DNA from: Syntrophomonas zehnderi OL-4
GTDB lineage: Bacteria > Bacillota > Syntrophomonadia > Syntrophomonadales > Syntrophomonadaceae
Assembly: GCF_000983115.1 (NCBI RefSeq)
Contig: NZ_CGIH01000053.1
Location: 16,950 to 50,310, forward strand
Direction of reading: 5' to 3'
DNA: 33,361 nt
In this document: positions 24,189 through 33,068 of the stretch, piece after piece
How positions within the stretch are numbered: position 1 is the first letter of the stretch
How the letters are laid out: each line of letters begins with the position of its first letter
Translations under genes and position numbers: made by a program
Notes under the pieces: model-generated
Database searches by the model: none
Told to the model about the DNA's origin: nothing
Seen by the model: only the letters and a program-made list of their open reading frames with translations

Positions 24189-24236
24189 TATATTTCCTCC
24201 TTTCCTGACAATTCCCGTATATATCGGGAATTAGGC

Positions 24237-24680
24237 CTATTTGTACTCCGCAATGATTTCGACAACCTTGGCGGGAGTAACATCAAAATACGGTTTGCTG
24301 TTTACCGTAATAACCGGTGTTGCCTGGCATTGTCCTACACATTGAGCAAATTCCAGAGCGAAGCGGCCATCAGCGGTGCTGTTGCCCATGGTAATACCCA
24401 GTTCCCTTTCCAGAGCAGCAACTACTTCATCGGCTCCGGCTATGTGACAAGGAGCACTTTCACAAATCCGGATTATGTTTTTGCCCCGGGATTTTACAGA
24501 AAAATAAGAATAAAAAGTAGCTACGCCGTAAGCATCGGCTGCCGGTACGCCAAATACCTTGGCTGCTTCGATTATGGCTTCCTCTGGCAGGTAAGAAAAC
24601 TCATCCTGAATCGCATGGAAAGCCTCAATCATTCCACCGGGTACGTCAGCAAATTTGGCTATAATGTTTTTGTAATCCAT
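24237..24680 (-). CDS. hydC: Hydrogenase subunit HydC (NuoE-like thioredoxin-fold [2Fe-2S] protein)
   Basis: 147 residues. The thioredoxin-like [2Fe-2S] ligands Cys 73, 78, 114 and 118 lie in RICESAPCHIAG and AQCVGQCQATP. N-terminal helices (LPEEAIIEAAKVFGVPAADAY, YGVATFYSYF) match NuoE. First gene of the hydCBA operon; AGGAGGAGA precedes the ATG. The promoter lies in the next 490 bases upstream, where two Spo0A-box-like heptamers stand 20 bases apart. Confidence 0.95.
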   Translation of the reverse strand: MDYKNIIAKFADVPGGMIEAFHAIQDEFSYLPEEAIIEAAKVFGVPAADAYGVATFYSYFSVKSRGKNIIRICESAPCHIAGADEVVAALERELGITMGNSTADGRFALEFAQCVGQCQATPVITVNSKPYFDVTPAKVVEIIAEYK

Positions 24681-24740
24681 TAATCTTCTCCTCCTTTCCT
24701 TAATATACTCTCAACTATACAAATACTATATTAAGTTGCT

Positions 24741-24767
24741 TGTCGAATGACTAAAAACTATGTCGAA
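24741..24767. promoter_or_regulatory. Paired Spo0A-box-like heptamers upstream of hydC
   Basis: TGTCGAA at 24741-24747 and again at 24761-24767, exactly 20 bases apart (two helical turns) in the same orientation, 60-87 bases before the hydC start. TGTCGAA is the consensus 0A box. Binding by Spo0A is an inference from sequence only. Confidence 0.45.
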
Positions 24768-25006
24768 CAGCAAGATTGGGTTGAAGATAAAAAATAACCC
24801 TAGTAATTTTTCGGCCCTAAATTGCAAAGAATAGTAGCAAAAATAATTATGTAAAGATTATCCTTAAGTAGGGATTCAGCCATATTTAGCAGCATTCCAA
24901 CAGCATACTTTTAATATTTTTAATGCGCGGTAATAAAAACGCCATAATAAAATGGAATAATAAGTAAATAAATTCTCTTTCTATTTTGCCATTTAGTATA
25001 GAAAAA

Positions 25007-25109
25007 ACTAAACTAAAAATAACACATAATTGCTTATATGTCATTTATTTAGTTTTAGTTTTAGTTTTAGTAATATGGATAAAAAGGGAAAATAATATAG
25101 TTTTAGTAA
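25007..25109. repeat. Imperfect inverted repeat with hexamer TTTTAG repeats
   Basis: The left arm ACTAAACTAAAAATAA..ACATA (25007-25028 region) and right arm TATGT..TTTATTTAGTTTTAGT (25038-25071 region) form a long imperfect hairpin. The right arm carries three to four TTTTAG units in tandem, and AGTTTTAGTAA recurs 36 bases later (25063-25073 and 25099-25109). Could be an operator array for the downstream aldehyde dehydrogenase gene. Confidence 0.5.
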
Positions 25110-25173
25110 GGTTATATTTATTGATGTTTTAATTTGTAACTAGCTAAATTATTAATCAGAAGGAGCTTTAAGT

Positions 25174-26769
25174 ATGTCGGTTATTGAAAAAAATCTCCTG
25201 TATCCGTCAATGGAATCCATACCGAGGCAGTTTCAGATTACCTGCCGCAATGAAGCCCGCTGCCTAATTAATGGCAAGATAATACCCGCCCCCGGGAAAG
25301 AAGTCTATTCTCCCATCCAATACCGTGAGTCCGCCGTGATTAAAAATTATCGGCTTGGTTACACTCCTTGGCTCGATCCAAGTCAAGCTTTGGATGCAAT
25401 CAAGGCTGCAGAGCTAGCCTATGATTATGGATGGGGTGTCTGGCCGCAAATGACCATTAAGGAACGCATTCATTGCGTGGAGGAATTTGCATTACGTATG
25501 CAGGATTTGCAGGAAGGTTTTATTTGCCAGGTTATGTGGGAAATTGCCAAGCCATACCAGTCCTCAAAAGATGAGTTTCAGCGGACCCTTAAATATATGG
25601 AGGAGACGATCATACACCTGCGCGAGCTAGACAAAAATGCAGCTAAAATTCATCAGATCGAAGGGTTTGCAGCGCAGATACGGCGTAGTCCACTAGGGCC
25701 GGTTTTACTAATGGGGCCTTTTAATTATCCGCTTAATGAAGCTTTCGCTATGTTTATACCCGCTCTAATAATGGGCAACACGGTGGTCATGAAATTGCCT
25801 TCCTGGGGTTGCTTGTGCCTTGATCCCTTCCTGGATTTGCTGGCCGACAGCTTCCCGCCCGGGGTAGTAAATATTATTAATGGGGAAGGTAGCAAAATCA
25901 TCCCTCCCATCGTTGAGCGCGGTTCCATTAATGTGCTGGGCTTTATCGGCACAACAGCGGTTGCCAACAAAATTATAGCGGATCATCCATACAATAACCG
26001 GCTGCGAACCATTTTGGGTCTGGAGGCCAAAAATCCAGCCTTTGTTTTTCCTGACTGTGATTTGGAACTTACGGTACAGGAATGTCTGCAAGGGGCTTTA
26101 GAATTTAACGGACAGCGCTGTACATCATTAAAGCATATCTGGGTACATGAGGAAATATGCGAACGTTTCCTGGATGCTTTGAGTCAAGCGGTTGCCAAAA
26201 TTAAGTACGGAATGCCCTGGGATCAAGATGTCCTGCTAACGCCGCTGGCTGAAGAGGGAAAATGTGAACGTCTGCTGCACTGGATTTATCAAGCCGAGGA
26301 ACACGGTGCAAAAACAGTTAACCCGGGAGGAGGCGAATATGCCGGCAATCTTTTTTATCCCAGCATCCTATTTCCGGTAACCAGGGAAATGGATATCTAT
26401 CATGTGGAACAGTTTGGCCCAGTTATTCCGGTTAGTTCTTTTCGTTCCTTGGATGATATTGCTGTATATCTTGCTGAATGTCAGTTTGGTCAGCAGGCCA
26501 GTATATTTACAAATTCTGCGCAAATGGCCGCGCCGTTGATTGATATACTGGCGCATCAGGTTTCCCGTGTTAATTTAAATGCCCAGTGTCGCAGAGGGCC
26601 GGATGAATTGCCCTTTACCGGGCGTAAGGACTCAGCGGAAGGAACCCTGTCGATAGTCGATGCCCTGCGTGCTTTTTCTATTCGTTCTCTGGTTGTAGCC
26701 AATGAGCACGGTAAGGAACTGTTCAACAAAATACTTGCAGCCGACAACTGTAAATTCCTGCATCGATAA
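25174..26769 (+). CDS. Aldehyde dehydrogenase, GapN-like (non-phosphorylating glyceraldehyde-3-phosphate dehydrogenase type)
   Basis: 531 residues; oxidises an aldehyde with NAD(P)+. GPFNYPLNEAFAMFIPALIM is the Rossmann entry (GPFNYP), LGLEAKNPAFVF carries the general base Glu, and EFNGQRCTSLKHIWVH the nucleophile Cys. The C-terminal block QCRRGPDELPFTGRKDSAEG plus TLSIVDALRAFSIRSLV is the pattern of GapN-type enzymes, which yield 3-phosphoglycerate and NADPH from glyceraldehyde 3-phosphate. GapN identity is by motif memory; substrate is not proven. ATG with AGAAGGAG upstream. Stands alone between the hyd cluster and the flavodiiron gene. Confidence 0.85.
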   Translation: MSVIEKNLLYPSMESIPRQFQITCRNEARCLINGKIIPAPGKEVYSPIQYRESAVIKNYRLGYTPWLDPSQALDAIKAAELAYDYGWGVWPQMTIKERIHCVEEFALRMQDLQEGFICQVMWEIAKPYQSSKDEFQRTLKYMEETIIHLRELDKNAAKIHQIEGFAAQIRRSPLGPVLLMGPFNYPLNEAFAMFIPALIMGNTVVMKLPSWGCLCLDPFLDLLADSFPPGVVNIINGEGSKIIPPIVERGSINVLGFIGTTAVANKIIADHPYNNRLRTILGLEAKNPAFVFPDCDLELTVQECLQGALEFNGQRCTSLKHIWVHEEICERFLDALSQAVAKIKYGMPWDQDVLLTPLAEEGKCERLLHWIYQAEEHGAKTVNPGGGEYAGNLFYPSILFPVTREMDIYHVEQFGPVIPVSSFRSLDDIAVYLAECQFGQQASIFTNSAQMAAPLIDILAHQVSRVNLNAQCRRGPDELPFTGRKDSAEGTLSIVDALRAFSIRSLVVANEHGKELFNKILAADNCKFLHR

Positions 26770-26784
26770 ACTTTTTTCGGATTG

Positions 26785-26816
26785 GCGCCAAACCACGCCC
26801 TAAAAATCTTTGGCGC
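26785..26816. repeat. 8-bp inverted repeat after the aldehyde dehydrogenase gene
   Basis: GCGCCAAA (26785-26792) and TTTGGCGC (26809-26816) around a 16-base loop. GC-rich stem but no T-run, so an imperfect terminator at best. Confidence 0.5.
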
Positions 26817-26877
26817 GGTATCGTCAAATAACGCGGATTTTGCTTGGGTTAGGGGTTAAAAAATATAACAGGTATGG

Positions 26878-26893
26878 TATGATAATTATCATA
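26878..26893. promoter_or_regulatory. 16-bp perfect palindrome, candidate operator of the flavodiiron gene
   Basis: TATGATAATTATCATA is a perfect palindrome ending 23 bases before the ATG. It overlaps a possible -10 (TATGAT, with TTAAAA 16 bases upstream). The half site TGATAAT resembles Fur/PerR-type boxes, but the centre differs from the 7-1-7 layout, so the regulator is not assigned. Confidence 0.5.
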
Positions 26894-26916
26894 TAAAGAC
26901 AGAAGGAGGTTTGTTT

Positions 26917-29535
26917 ATGAAAGCGTTAGAGATTAAACAAAATGTTTACTATGTTGGCGTTCAGGATCCTAACCTCAGGATATTTGATATTGTAATGGAA
27001 ACTGAATATGGTACGAGCTATAATGCCTACCTTATAAAAGGCAGTGACAAGACCTGCCTGATTGAAACTGTCAAGGACAAGTTTTTCGATGAGTATATAG
27101 AGGACCTGCAGCAAATAGTCAAACTGGAAGATATAGATTATCTGATTATGAACCATACCGAACCGGATCATGCCGGTTCAGTTGAAAAACTGCTGGCCAA
27201 AATACCAGGTCTGACCGTCATGGGCAGCGTTACCGCTTTGAAGTTCTTAAAGGAGATTACCAACAAGAAGTTTGCATCCCGCGAATTAAACCATGGTGAC
27301 GAAATACAACTGGGTGGCAAGACTCTTCAGTTTATCAGTGCTCCTTTCCTGCATTGGCCTGATACCATGTATACTTATCTTAAGGAGGATCAGATCCTAT
27401 TTACTTGCGATTCCTTTGGCAGTCATTATGCCGACTCGCGGGTTTTTAACGATCAGATCGACAAAGACTTTACTGATGCATATAAATATTATTTCGACAT
27501 GATCATGGGGCCTTTCAAACCTTACGTACTGGAAGCATTGGACAAAATCAAGGATTTGGACATCGATATTATTTGTCCCGGGCATGGTCCGGTACTGCGC
27601 GAAAATCTTTCTTATTATACTGATCTTTACCGCCAGTGGGCTACCCCACCCGTTGCAGGTGATGATCAGCGCCCCAAAGTCGTGGTAGCTTATGTTAGTG
27701 CCTACGGTTATACCGAAATGATTGCCAATAGTATCGTAGAAGGTCTGGAAATGGTAGCTGACTTTAATATCCAGAAATATGATCTGGTCTATACCCCGGT
27801 GGATGAGGTGTTTAACGAATTGAACAATGCCGATGGCCTGCTGCTGGGTTCGCCGACCATCAACGGTGATACCCTGCCGCCGATTTGGGATCTTCTAACC
27901 CGGTTGTCTCCAATCAGTCATGCGGATATGGTAGGGGCGGCTTTTGGCGCATATGGATGGAGCGGAGAAGCGGTACCCAATATTGAAGCGCGTTTGAATG
28001 CTCTGCGTATGCGGGTGTTGCCAGGATTAAGGATTAATTTTAGGCCTTCTGAAGCTAACTTGGAAGAGGCTTTCACTTTTGGAATGGATTTTGGCAAGGA
28101 GGTCTTGGCCAAGAAACAGCCCGAATCCAAAAAGAAATGGCGTTGTCTCGTCTGTGGACAGGTATTTGAAGGTGCGGAGCCGCCAGACGTATGTCCTGCC
28201 TGTGGGGTTGGGGCGGAAAACTTCGTGGAAGAAAAGCTGGAGGACGAATTTGCCAACGATACCCAGGAAAAGTTTTTGATTGTAGGCGGCGGCATCGCAG
28301 CACTCTCAACGGCTGCTGCCATCCGCAAACGAAATGCTACGGCCACTATTACCATGTATACTGAAGAAGCTGTAAAACCTTATTATCGACCGGCACTGTC
28401 GGATTACCTAAGTGAAGATCTTACTGATCAAAAGTTTTACGTTTTTGAAGAATCCTGGTATCAGGAAAACCGGGTAGAAGTTAAAACCAACTGCCGGGTT
28501 GATTCCCTGGACACAAAGGCACGGGAAATCATACTTGCAAACGGCGAACACGTTGGTTACGACAAATTAATCCTGGCCACCGGTGCGCGCAGCAACGTGC
28601 CGCCTTTTAAAGGTGTAGACCAACAAGGGGTATATACCCTGAGAAACTTTGAGGATGCCCAACTTTTGAAAAAGGCTATTAAATCAGCCTCAAAAGCCGT
28701 GGTTATCGGCGGAGGAATCTTGGGTCTGGAAGCCGTATGGGAAATGCTGACCTTGGGGGTAGAGGTTTCAGTAATAGAACATAACCAACGTCTCATGCCC
28801 CGACAGCTGGATGAAGCAGCTTCATTACGTCTGCAAAAAATGATGACTGACCGGGGTATTAAGTTATACCTGGGTGCAAGTACGGAGGAAATCACCGGGG
28901 ACGGACAGGTCAGCGGAGTCAGGTTGAGCGATGGACAGTCACTGGCAGCCGATCTGGTACTGTTGTCAACCGGGGTAAAACCAAATGTAGAACTGGCCCA
29001 GGCGGCTGGTTTAAATGTGGATCGGGGTATCGTAGTAGATGAAAGTATGCGCACCAGTGTTACCGATATTTATGCGGCTGGTGATGTGGCCCAGGTGGGT
29101 GATCGGCTGATTGGTCTATGGTCAGTATCCAACGATATGGGTAATGTGGCTGGAGCCAATGCGGCCGGTGATTGGCTGGAGTACAAGGAGCCGATTCTCT
29201 CTACGATGCTGGTTGCTTTTGATCACGAAATCTTCTCCATTGGGGATGTTAATCAACCTCCGGAAGAATGTCGGGTTATTGAAGTGTGGGATCCAGTGGA
29301 GGATTTTTATAAAAAGACCTATATGAAAGACGGGGTTATGATTGGAGAAATCATCATCGCGCCCAAGGTCAATACCAGCGAAGCGTTCCGTAATCTAGGC
29401 CGTGACAGCAGCGGCAAGAAAAGAGCCACCAAGTGGAAATGCCTGGTCTGCGGATATATTCATGAAGGCCCCGAACCGCCCGATGAGTGTCCGGTTTGCG
29501 GAGCTCCCAAGGATAAATTTGTGCCCTTGGATTAG
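26917..29535 (+). CDS. Five-domain flavodiiron protein (lactamase, flavodoxin, rubredoxin, NADH:rubredoxin reductase, rubredoxin)
   Basis: 872 residues from the ATG at 26917 (AGGAGG 7 bases upstream). Domains: metallo-beta-lactamase-like diiron domain (1-245) with ligand residues His 80, Glu 82, Asp 84, His 85, His 147, Asp 165 and His 223; flavodoxin FMN domain (254-400, [14 protein letters not shown]); rubredoxin 1 (407-445; CLVCG ... CPACG); FAD/NADH rubredoxin reductase (451-835; [28 protein letters not shown]); rubredoxin 2 (839-872; CLVCG ... CPVCG). This one chain can carry electrons from NADH to O2 or peroxide at the diiron site. I recall a similar protein from Syntrophomonas wolfei acting as NADH:O2/H2O2 oxidoreductase. 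The diiron-site His 85 suggests that the full ligand set is present. Confidence 0.95.
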   Translation: MKALEIKQNVYYVGVQDPNLRIFDIVMETEYGTSYNAYLIKGSDKTCLIETVKDKFFDEYIEDLQQIVKLEDIDYLIMNHTEPDHAGSVEKLLAKIPGLTVMGSVTALKFLKEITNKKFASRELNHGDEIQLGGKTLQFISAPFLHWPDTMYTYLKEDQILFTCDSFGSHYADSRVFNDQIDKDFTDAYKYYFDMIMGPFKPYVLEALDKIKDLDIDIICPGHGPVLRENLSYYTDLYRQWATPPVAGDDQRPKVVVAYVSAYGYTEMIANSIVEGLEMVADFNIQKYDLVYTPVDEVFNELNNADGLLLGSPTINGDTLPPIWDLLTRLSPISHADMVGAAFGAYGWSGEAVPNIEARLNALRMRVLPGLRINFRPSEANLEEAFTFGMDFGKEVLAKKQPESKKKWRCLVCGQVFEGAEPPDVCPACGVGAENFVEEKLEDEFANDTQEKFLIVGGGIAALSTAAAIRKRNATATITMYTEEAVKPYYRPALSDYLSEDLTDQKFYVFEESWYQENRVEVKTNCRVDSLDTKAREIILANGEHVGYDKLILATGARSNVPPFKGVDQQGVYTLRNFEDAQLLKKAIKSASKAVVIGGGILGLEAVWEMLTLGVEVSVIEHNQRLMPRQLDEAASLRLQKMMTDRGIKLYLGASTEEITGDGQVSGVRLSDGQSLAADLVLLSTGVKPNVELAQAAGLNVDRGIVVDESMRTSVTDIYAAGDVAQVGDRLIGLWSVSNDMGNVAGANAAGDWLEYKEPILSTMLVAFDHEIFSIGDVNQPPEECRVIEVWDPVEDFYKKTYMKDGVMIGEIIIAPKVNTSEAFRNLGRDSSGKKRATKWKCLVCGYIHEGPEPPDECPVCGAPKDKFVPLD

Positions 29536-29566
29536 AAATTTAAAAAAAATAATGTAAATGTTGCTG

Positions 29567-29595
29567 CCCGGCAGGAATATGTTTATCCTGCCGGG
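29567..29595 (+). terminator. Intrinsic terminator after the flavodiiron gene
   Basis: CCCGGCAGG and CCTGCCGGG (9-bp arms) around AATATGTTTAT, followed by TATATTGTATTT. Confidence 0.75.
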
Positions 29596-29636
29596 TATAT
29601 TGTATTTATGGGGAGAGATTTTAGGAGCAATAATAA

Positions 29637-30443
29637 ATGGCTTATCTAATACTATTGGCGATCGGTCTGCTGGCAGGCATCCTTGGTTCCATGGTAGGTC
29701 TGGGCGGAGGTATAATTATGCTGCCGGCTGTTCAGCTTATTTTGGGATTTAACGTATTAATAGCGGTGGGGACAACGCTTTTTGCGGTGATATTTACATC
29801 TCTTTCGGCTGCCATAGGGCACTACCAAGCGGGACATGTTCAAATGAAAAGTGCCGTCTTAGTCGGTACGAGCGGACTACTTGGGGTGATCCTGGGTTCT
29901 TATGTGTTTAAAGCGTATTTAAGCACTAGTATTGACATACTAAAAGCGGTGTTGGGAATTCTTTTTTTCTGGGTCGCATATCGTTTGGGGCGCGAGGTTT
30001 GGCAGGAGTGGAGCCAAAAAAACCTGCCTTGTCCGGATAATAATATTGGTTATGCCCATAAAGAACCGACAGGCGCACTCCTGGCACTGGGTTTTTTTAG
30101 CGGTACATTGTCCGGCTTGCTGGGAATCGGAGGCGGATTTATTATTACTCCCGGAATAATGTTTATCTGTGCGGTATCTCCTCAGGTGGCGGTAGGCAGT
30201 TCAATGCTGGCTATGCTACCGGTATCTTTAGGCGGTGGCCTGATTAAATTATGGCAAGGTTATGTTAACCTGCCGGCTGGAATCATCCTGGGTTTGGGTA
30301 CCGCGTTAGGTGCCCAGGTAGGGGTGTATTTTTCCTCACGTATTAATTCTACCCTGCTCAAATTGGTTTTATCATTTTTATTTATTTCATTGTCCCTGCA
30401 GTATATTTACCCTGTTTTTAATGCCTTAACAAGGGTTTTTTAA
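29637..30443 (+). CDS. TauE/SafE-family sulfite or anion exporter-like permease
   Basis: 268 residues, about eight hydrophobic spans in two homologous halves. The repeated motif GLGGGIIMLPAVQLILG (about 21-37) and GIGGGFIITPGIMF (about 163) is the family hallmark, each followed by the VGTTLF or VGSSMLAMLPVSLGGG segment. The family exports or imports sulfite, sulfonates or other organic anions; the substrate is not predictable. TTAGGAG 9 bases before the ATG. After the flavodiiron terminator, so probably its own unit. Confidence 0.87.
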   Translation: MAYLILLAIGLLAGILGSMVGLGGGIIMLPAVQLILGFNVLIAVGTTLFAVIFTSLSAAIGHYQAGHVQMKSAVLVGTSGLLGVILGSYVFKAYLSTSIDILKAVLGILFFWVAYRLGREVWQEWSQKNLPCPDNNIGYAHKEPTGALLALGFFSGTLSGLLGIGGGFIITPGIMFICAVSPQVAVGSSMLAMLPVSLGGGLIKLWQGYVNLPAGIILGLGTALGAQVGVYFSSRINSTLLKLVLSFLFISLSLQYIYPVFNALTRVF

Positions 30444-30524
30444 GACCGGACAAAATAATATAAAACTTAAGGAAAAACTGTATTTAACGATGATTATAAG
30501 TATAGATATCATCTTCGATCTGAG

Positions 30525-32300
30525 GTGGCAATTATTTTTATCGAATCAGAAAAATTTGAAAAGAGCTTGGTCAGGAATCTTTCCTTATGGATGGCATTAT
30601 GGGTACTGGTAATAATTAATATATTCTTTTTCATTACTTTTGCTAAAGGCTTTGCAATTAGTTACTTAATATTGGCTTTGTTTATCTCTGTGGCAGGAAT
30701 TCTATATTTAAAATGGTTAGTTAACCAGATTACTGCCGATAAGGATCTTTCTGAGGAGATTATCTCCCAAGCTGCGGAATTAATGGAGAGAATAAGGCCT
30801 TTTTGCGATGAGGTGTTTGTCAATGAGATAAACCGCATCACAGAACCGATATTAGAAAACATTGAACAGGATTTCACGAAAGGATTAGGCTGGCTATGGG
30901 AAAACAATCAGATCTACCTGGCTGGCCTGGAGCAAGGTATAACTGAAACCAAAACAGTCATCAATATAACTGAAAACTTAAACGGCAACACCCGGTTGGA
31001 AAATGCCAGGAAACTGCAGGAAAAGCTGGATCAGTTAATGCAGCTAATTGATGATATCGACCAGTTCAAAGATAAAAAACAGGCTGACCTTGAAAAACAC
31101 TTGCAGGGTAAAACCAGGGAACTGGAAATAGGAATGAGCAAGGAAAAAGAGATTTTTTATGAATATGTGGAAAAGTTATTAATTCAACATATCAAGGACA
31201 CAGAAGATGGTATTGATATAATTGAGTATTTAAATATTGACAAACTGGGAGAACAGTTTTCAGTCGTTATCGAAAAATCTATTGAGACGCGGTTGGCGCA
31301 TTTCAAGGATTCAACTATCAAGGATCTGGAAAACATGTCGGCCGACATTGTCGGAAAAATGCAAAAGGGTGCCCTGCAGCTCAGGAATATTTTTAGCGAT
31401 ATCGGTGGGTTAATCGAGAATATAATGAGTGAATGCCGTCAAGATGTTCCCACCAGTCGGAGATTAAAAGATTCTTATGATATAATAATGGAATTAAAGG
31501 AGCAGGCCAACAATTATTTACTAACTTTGGCCTGGCAGGACATACTAATAGAAAAACGCTGGCAGGATATTCAGACTAAGCTGTATATGATCAAAGATCA
31601 GGTGTTGGCTAATGTAAATGATGAGGTTACCGATTATATCATCAACTTACTGGAAGATAATATAACCCATTATTCCGGCATGGCTAGCCGGGCGGATTTA
31701 TCCTTGGTATATAAGGCCTGCCTGGACGCCGAAACGATTTACCAGGTCTCTGAAACAGAAAATATGCAGAATATTATTAACGACAATGTTTATTCTTTGC
31801 TGCAGTTCATACGGCCGGTGGAAATAATGGCCAGTGCGGCCTTGCGTTTCAGTGAAACCGGCATAAACGAACGCCGCTTTATCAAAGACCGTCAACGGCA
31901 AGCGGAGCATGCCCAGGTATGGGAACGGGTTATACAGGAACTGGAAAATACCAAGCCGGAGTTAATACCTTATTTGGACGATGTTTATCCGTTGGCTTGG
32001 GTGTCATTTTGCAACAGCCCGCATATTCGGCAAAAACCGGAAAATATTAATGATGCTGCCTGGATGATGTTTGCTGCCGCAGTAGGCGGTCAGGAAATTG
32101 GCCGGGATGGTATGCTTTTGATCGGGTTGTTGCTTTTTATATACAGTTTAAGAAACAAATATGTCCATCCTCTACAAAGCCTGCCCTTGCCGCTAGAAAA
32201 GGCTGAAGATGTCGAATACATTCGTTATGCGGCCTATAAAAGCATCGACATATTAGCCAGTCTAAACTTGAGAGGAATAGTTAAAAATAAACTTATATAA
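30525..32300 (+). CDS. Membrane-anchored coiled-coil protein of unknown function
   Basis: 591 residues from the GTG at 30525. The start is uncertain: the only good Shine-Dalgarno-like stretch, GAGGTGG, overlaps this GTG, so translation may begin at a downstream rare codon such as ATT at 30534. Two transmembrane spans (about 21-40 and 43-65) precede a long charged helical region (about 70-480) rich in Glu, Lys, Ile and Leu with heptad-like spacing. The motif LAWQDILIEKRWQDIQTKL holds Q338-D339 and Q347-D348 and loosely recalls the QDI motif of CheZ and some receptor-associated helices. The C-terminal 100 residues are more hydrophobic (MLLIGLLLFIYSLRNKYVH). Not recognised as a known family. Followed by a rhomboid gene 21 bases downstream. 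Confidence 0.8.
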   Translation: MAIIFIESEKFEKSLVRNLSLWMALWVLVIINIFFFITFAKGFAISYLILALFISVAGILYLKWLVNQITADKDLSEEIISQAAELMERIRPFCDEVFVNEINRITEPILENIEQDFTKGLGWLWENNQIYLAGLEQGITETKTVINITENLNGNTRLENARKLQEKLDQLMQLIDDIDQFKDKKQADLEKHLQGKTRELEIGMSKEKEIFYEYVEKLLIQHIKDTEDGIDIIEYLNIDKLGEQFSVVIEKSIETRLAHFKDSTIKDLENMSADIVGKMQKGALQLRNIFSDIGGLIENIMSECRQDVPTSRRLKDSYDIIMELKEQANNYLLTLAWQDILIEKRWQDIQTKLYMIKDQVLANVNDEVTDYIINLLEDNITHYSGMASRADLSLVYKACLDAETIYQVSETENMQNIINDNVYSLLQFIRPVEIMASAALRFSETGINERRFIKDRQRQAEHAQVWERVIQELENTKPELIPYLDDVYPLAWVSFCNSPHIRQKPENINDAAWMMFAAAVGGQEIGRDGMLLIGLLLFIYSLRNKYVHPLQSLPLPLEKAEDVEYIRYAAYKSIDILASLNLRGIVKNKLI

Positions 32301-32321
32301 TCGTGTAATGGAGATCAAATA

Positions 32322-32963
32322 ATGATACCACTGCGTGACAGTACGCCCAGTAATTCCTTTCCACTGGTTACGCTTACCCTGATTATTATAAATACCTGGT
32401 TGTTTTATCACCAGGTCTCCCTGGGCCCTGAGCGAATGAGCCAGCTTGTCTACACATTCGGCCTGGTACCGGCCCATGTTCAGGACAATCTTTTCGGATT
32501 CCTGCCATTTATTACCTCTACATTTTTGCATGGCAGTTGGCTGCATGTTATCGGCAACATGTGGATCCTGTGGCTTTTTGGTGATAATGTCGAGGATAAA
32601 ATGGGCAAAGGCCGTTTTTTGCTCTTCTATCTGATTTGTGGTTTTTTAGCTGGCCTAAGTCACTATTTTGCCGATCCATTTTCACAGTTGCCGGTTGTGG
32701 GGGCCTCGGGTGCGGTGGCCGGTATAATGGGGGCATATTTTTTGATGTTTAAACACGCCAGTGTCTTAACTTTTGTCCCGCCGTTTTTTCTCTTTAATCT
32801 CCCGGCCTGGATTTATCTAGGCATTTGGGCACTGTCTCAGCTTTCGGCAGGCTTGTTCCAAAGCGGAGGTCAAGTAGCATTCTGGGCCCATATAGGCGGT
32901 TTCATCGCCGGAATGATCCTCTACCGCTTTTTCCTCAAGGAGCCCCGCCAAAATTATTATTAA
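32322..32963 (+). CDS. Rhomboid-family intramembrane serine protease
   Basis: 213 residues, six hydrophobic spans. The catalytic serine lies in VVGASGAVAG (Ser 129) and the catalytic His in FWAHIGGF (His 190). The conserved TFLHGSWLHVIGNMW (67-81), with its HxxxN-type motif, forms the oxyanion and L1-adjacent region. GGAG precedes the ATG by 8 bases. Cleaves transmembrane substrates within or near the membrane. Its placement directly after the membrane coiled-coil protein makes that protein a candidate substrate or partner, an inference from proximity only. Confidence 0.93.
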   Translation: MIPLRDSTPSNSFPLVTLTLIIINTWLFYHQVSLGPERMSQLVYTFGLVPAHVQDNLFGFLPFITSTFLHGSWLHVIGNMWILWLFGDNVEDKMGKGRFLLFYLICGFLAGLSHYFADPFSQLPVVGASGAVAGIMGAYFLMFKHASVLTFVPPFFLFNLPAWIYLGIWALSQLSAGLFQSGGQVAFWAHIGGFIAGMILYRFFLKEPRQNYY

Positions 32964-32975
32964 AGACTGATTCGC

Positions 32976-32991
32976 AACGACCGAGGTCGTT
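32976..32991. repeat. Short perfect hairpin after the rhomboid gene
   Basis: AACGACC and GGTCGTT around a GA spacer, followed by CCCTATAAG. Seven-bp arms; may help end the transcript but there is no T-run. Confidence 0.4.
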
Positions 32992-33068
32992 CCCTATAAG
33001 TTCAACCGGGTTTTCATGCCTATGCGATGATGCTGTTGATAAAGAATTTTCCCTACAAAGACAACTGG

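Larger units (their letters stand above)
24681..25173. other. AT-rich divergent promoter region between hydC and the aldehyde dehydrogenase
   Basis: No protein gene is visible. It must hold the promoters for both directions. On the hydC side there are the TGTCGAA pair and TATAGT. On the dehydrogenase side there are the TTTTAG repeats and a large imperfect inverted repeat, both listed separately. No clear Rex-type (TTGTTAA-N6-TTAACAA) site was seen, although that repressor would be an obvious candidate. Confidence 0.5.

Noticed and set aside
17665-24680. Complete maturase set including hydF
   Set aside because: HydE and HydG are present, but no GTPase resembling HydF is encoded in the window.
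24681-25173. Rex operator upstream of hydC
   Set aside because: No TTGTTAA-N6-TTAACAA-like palindrome was seen.
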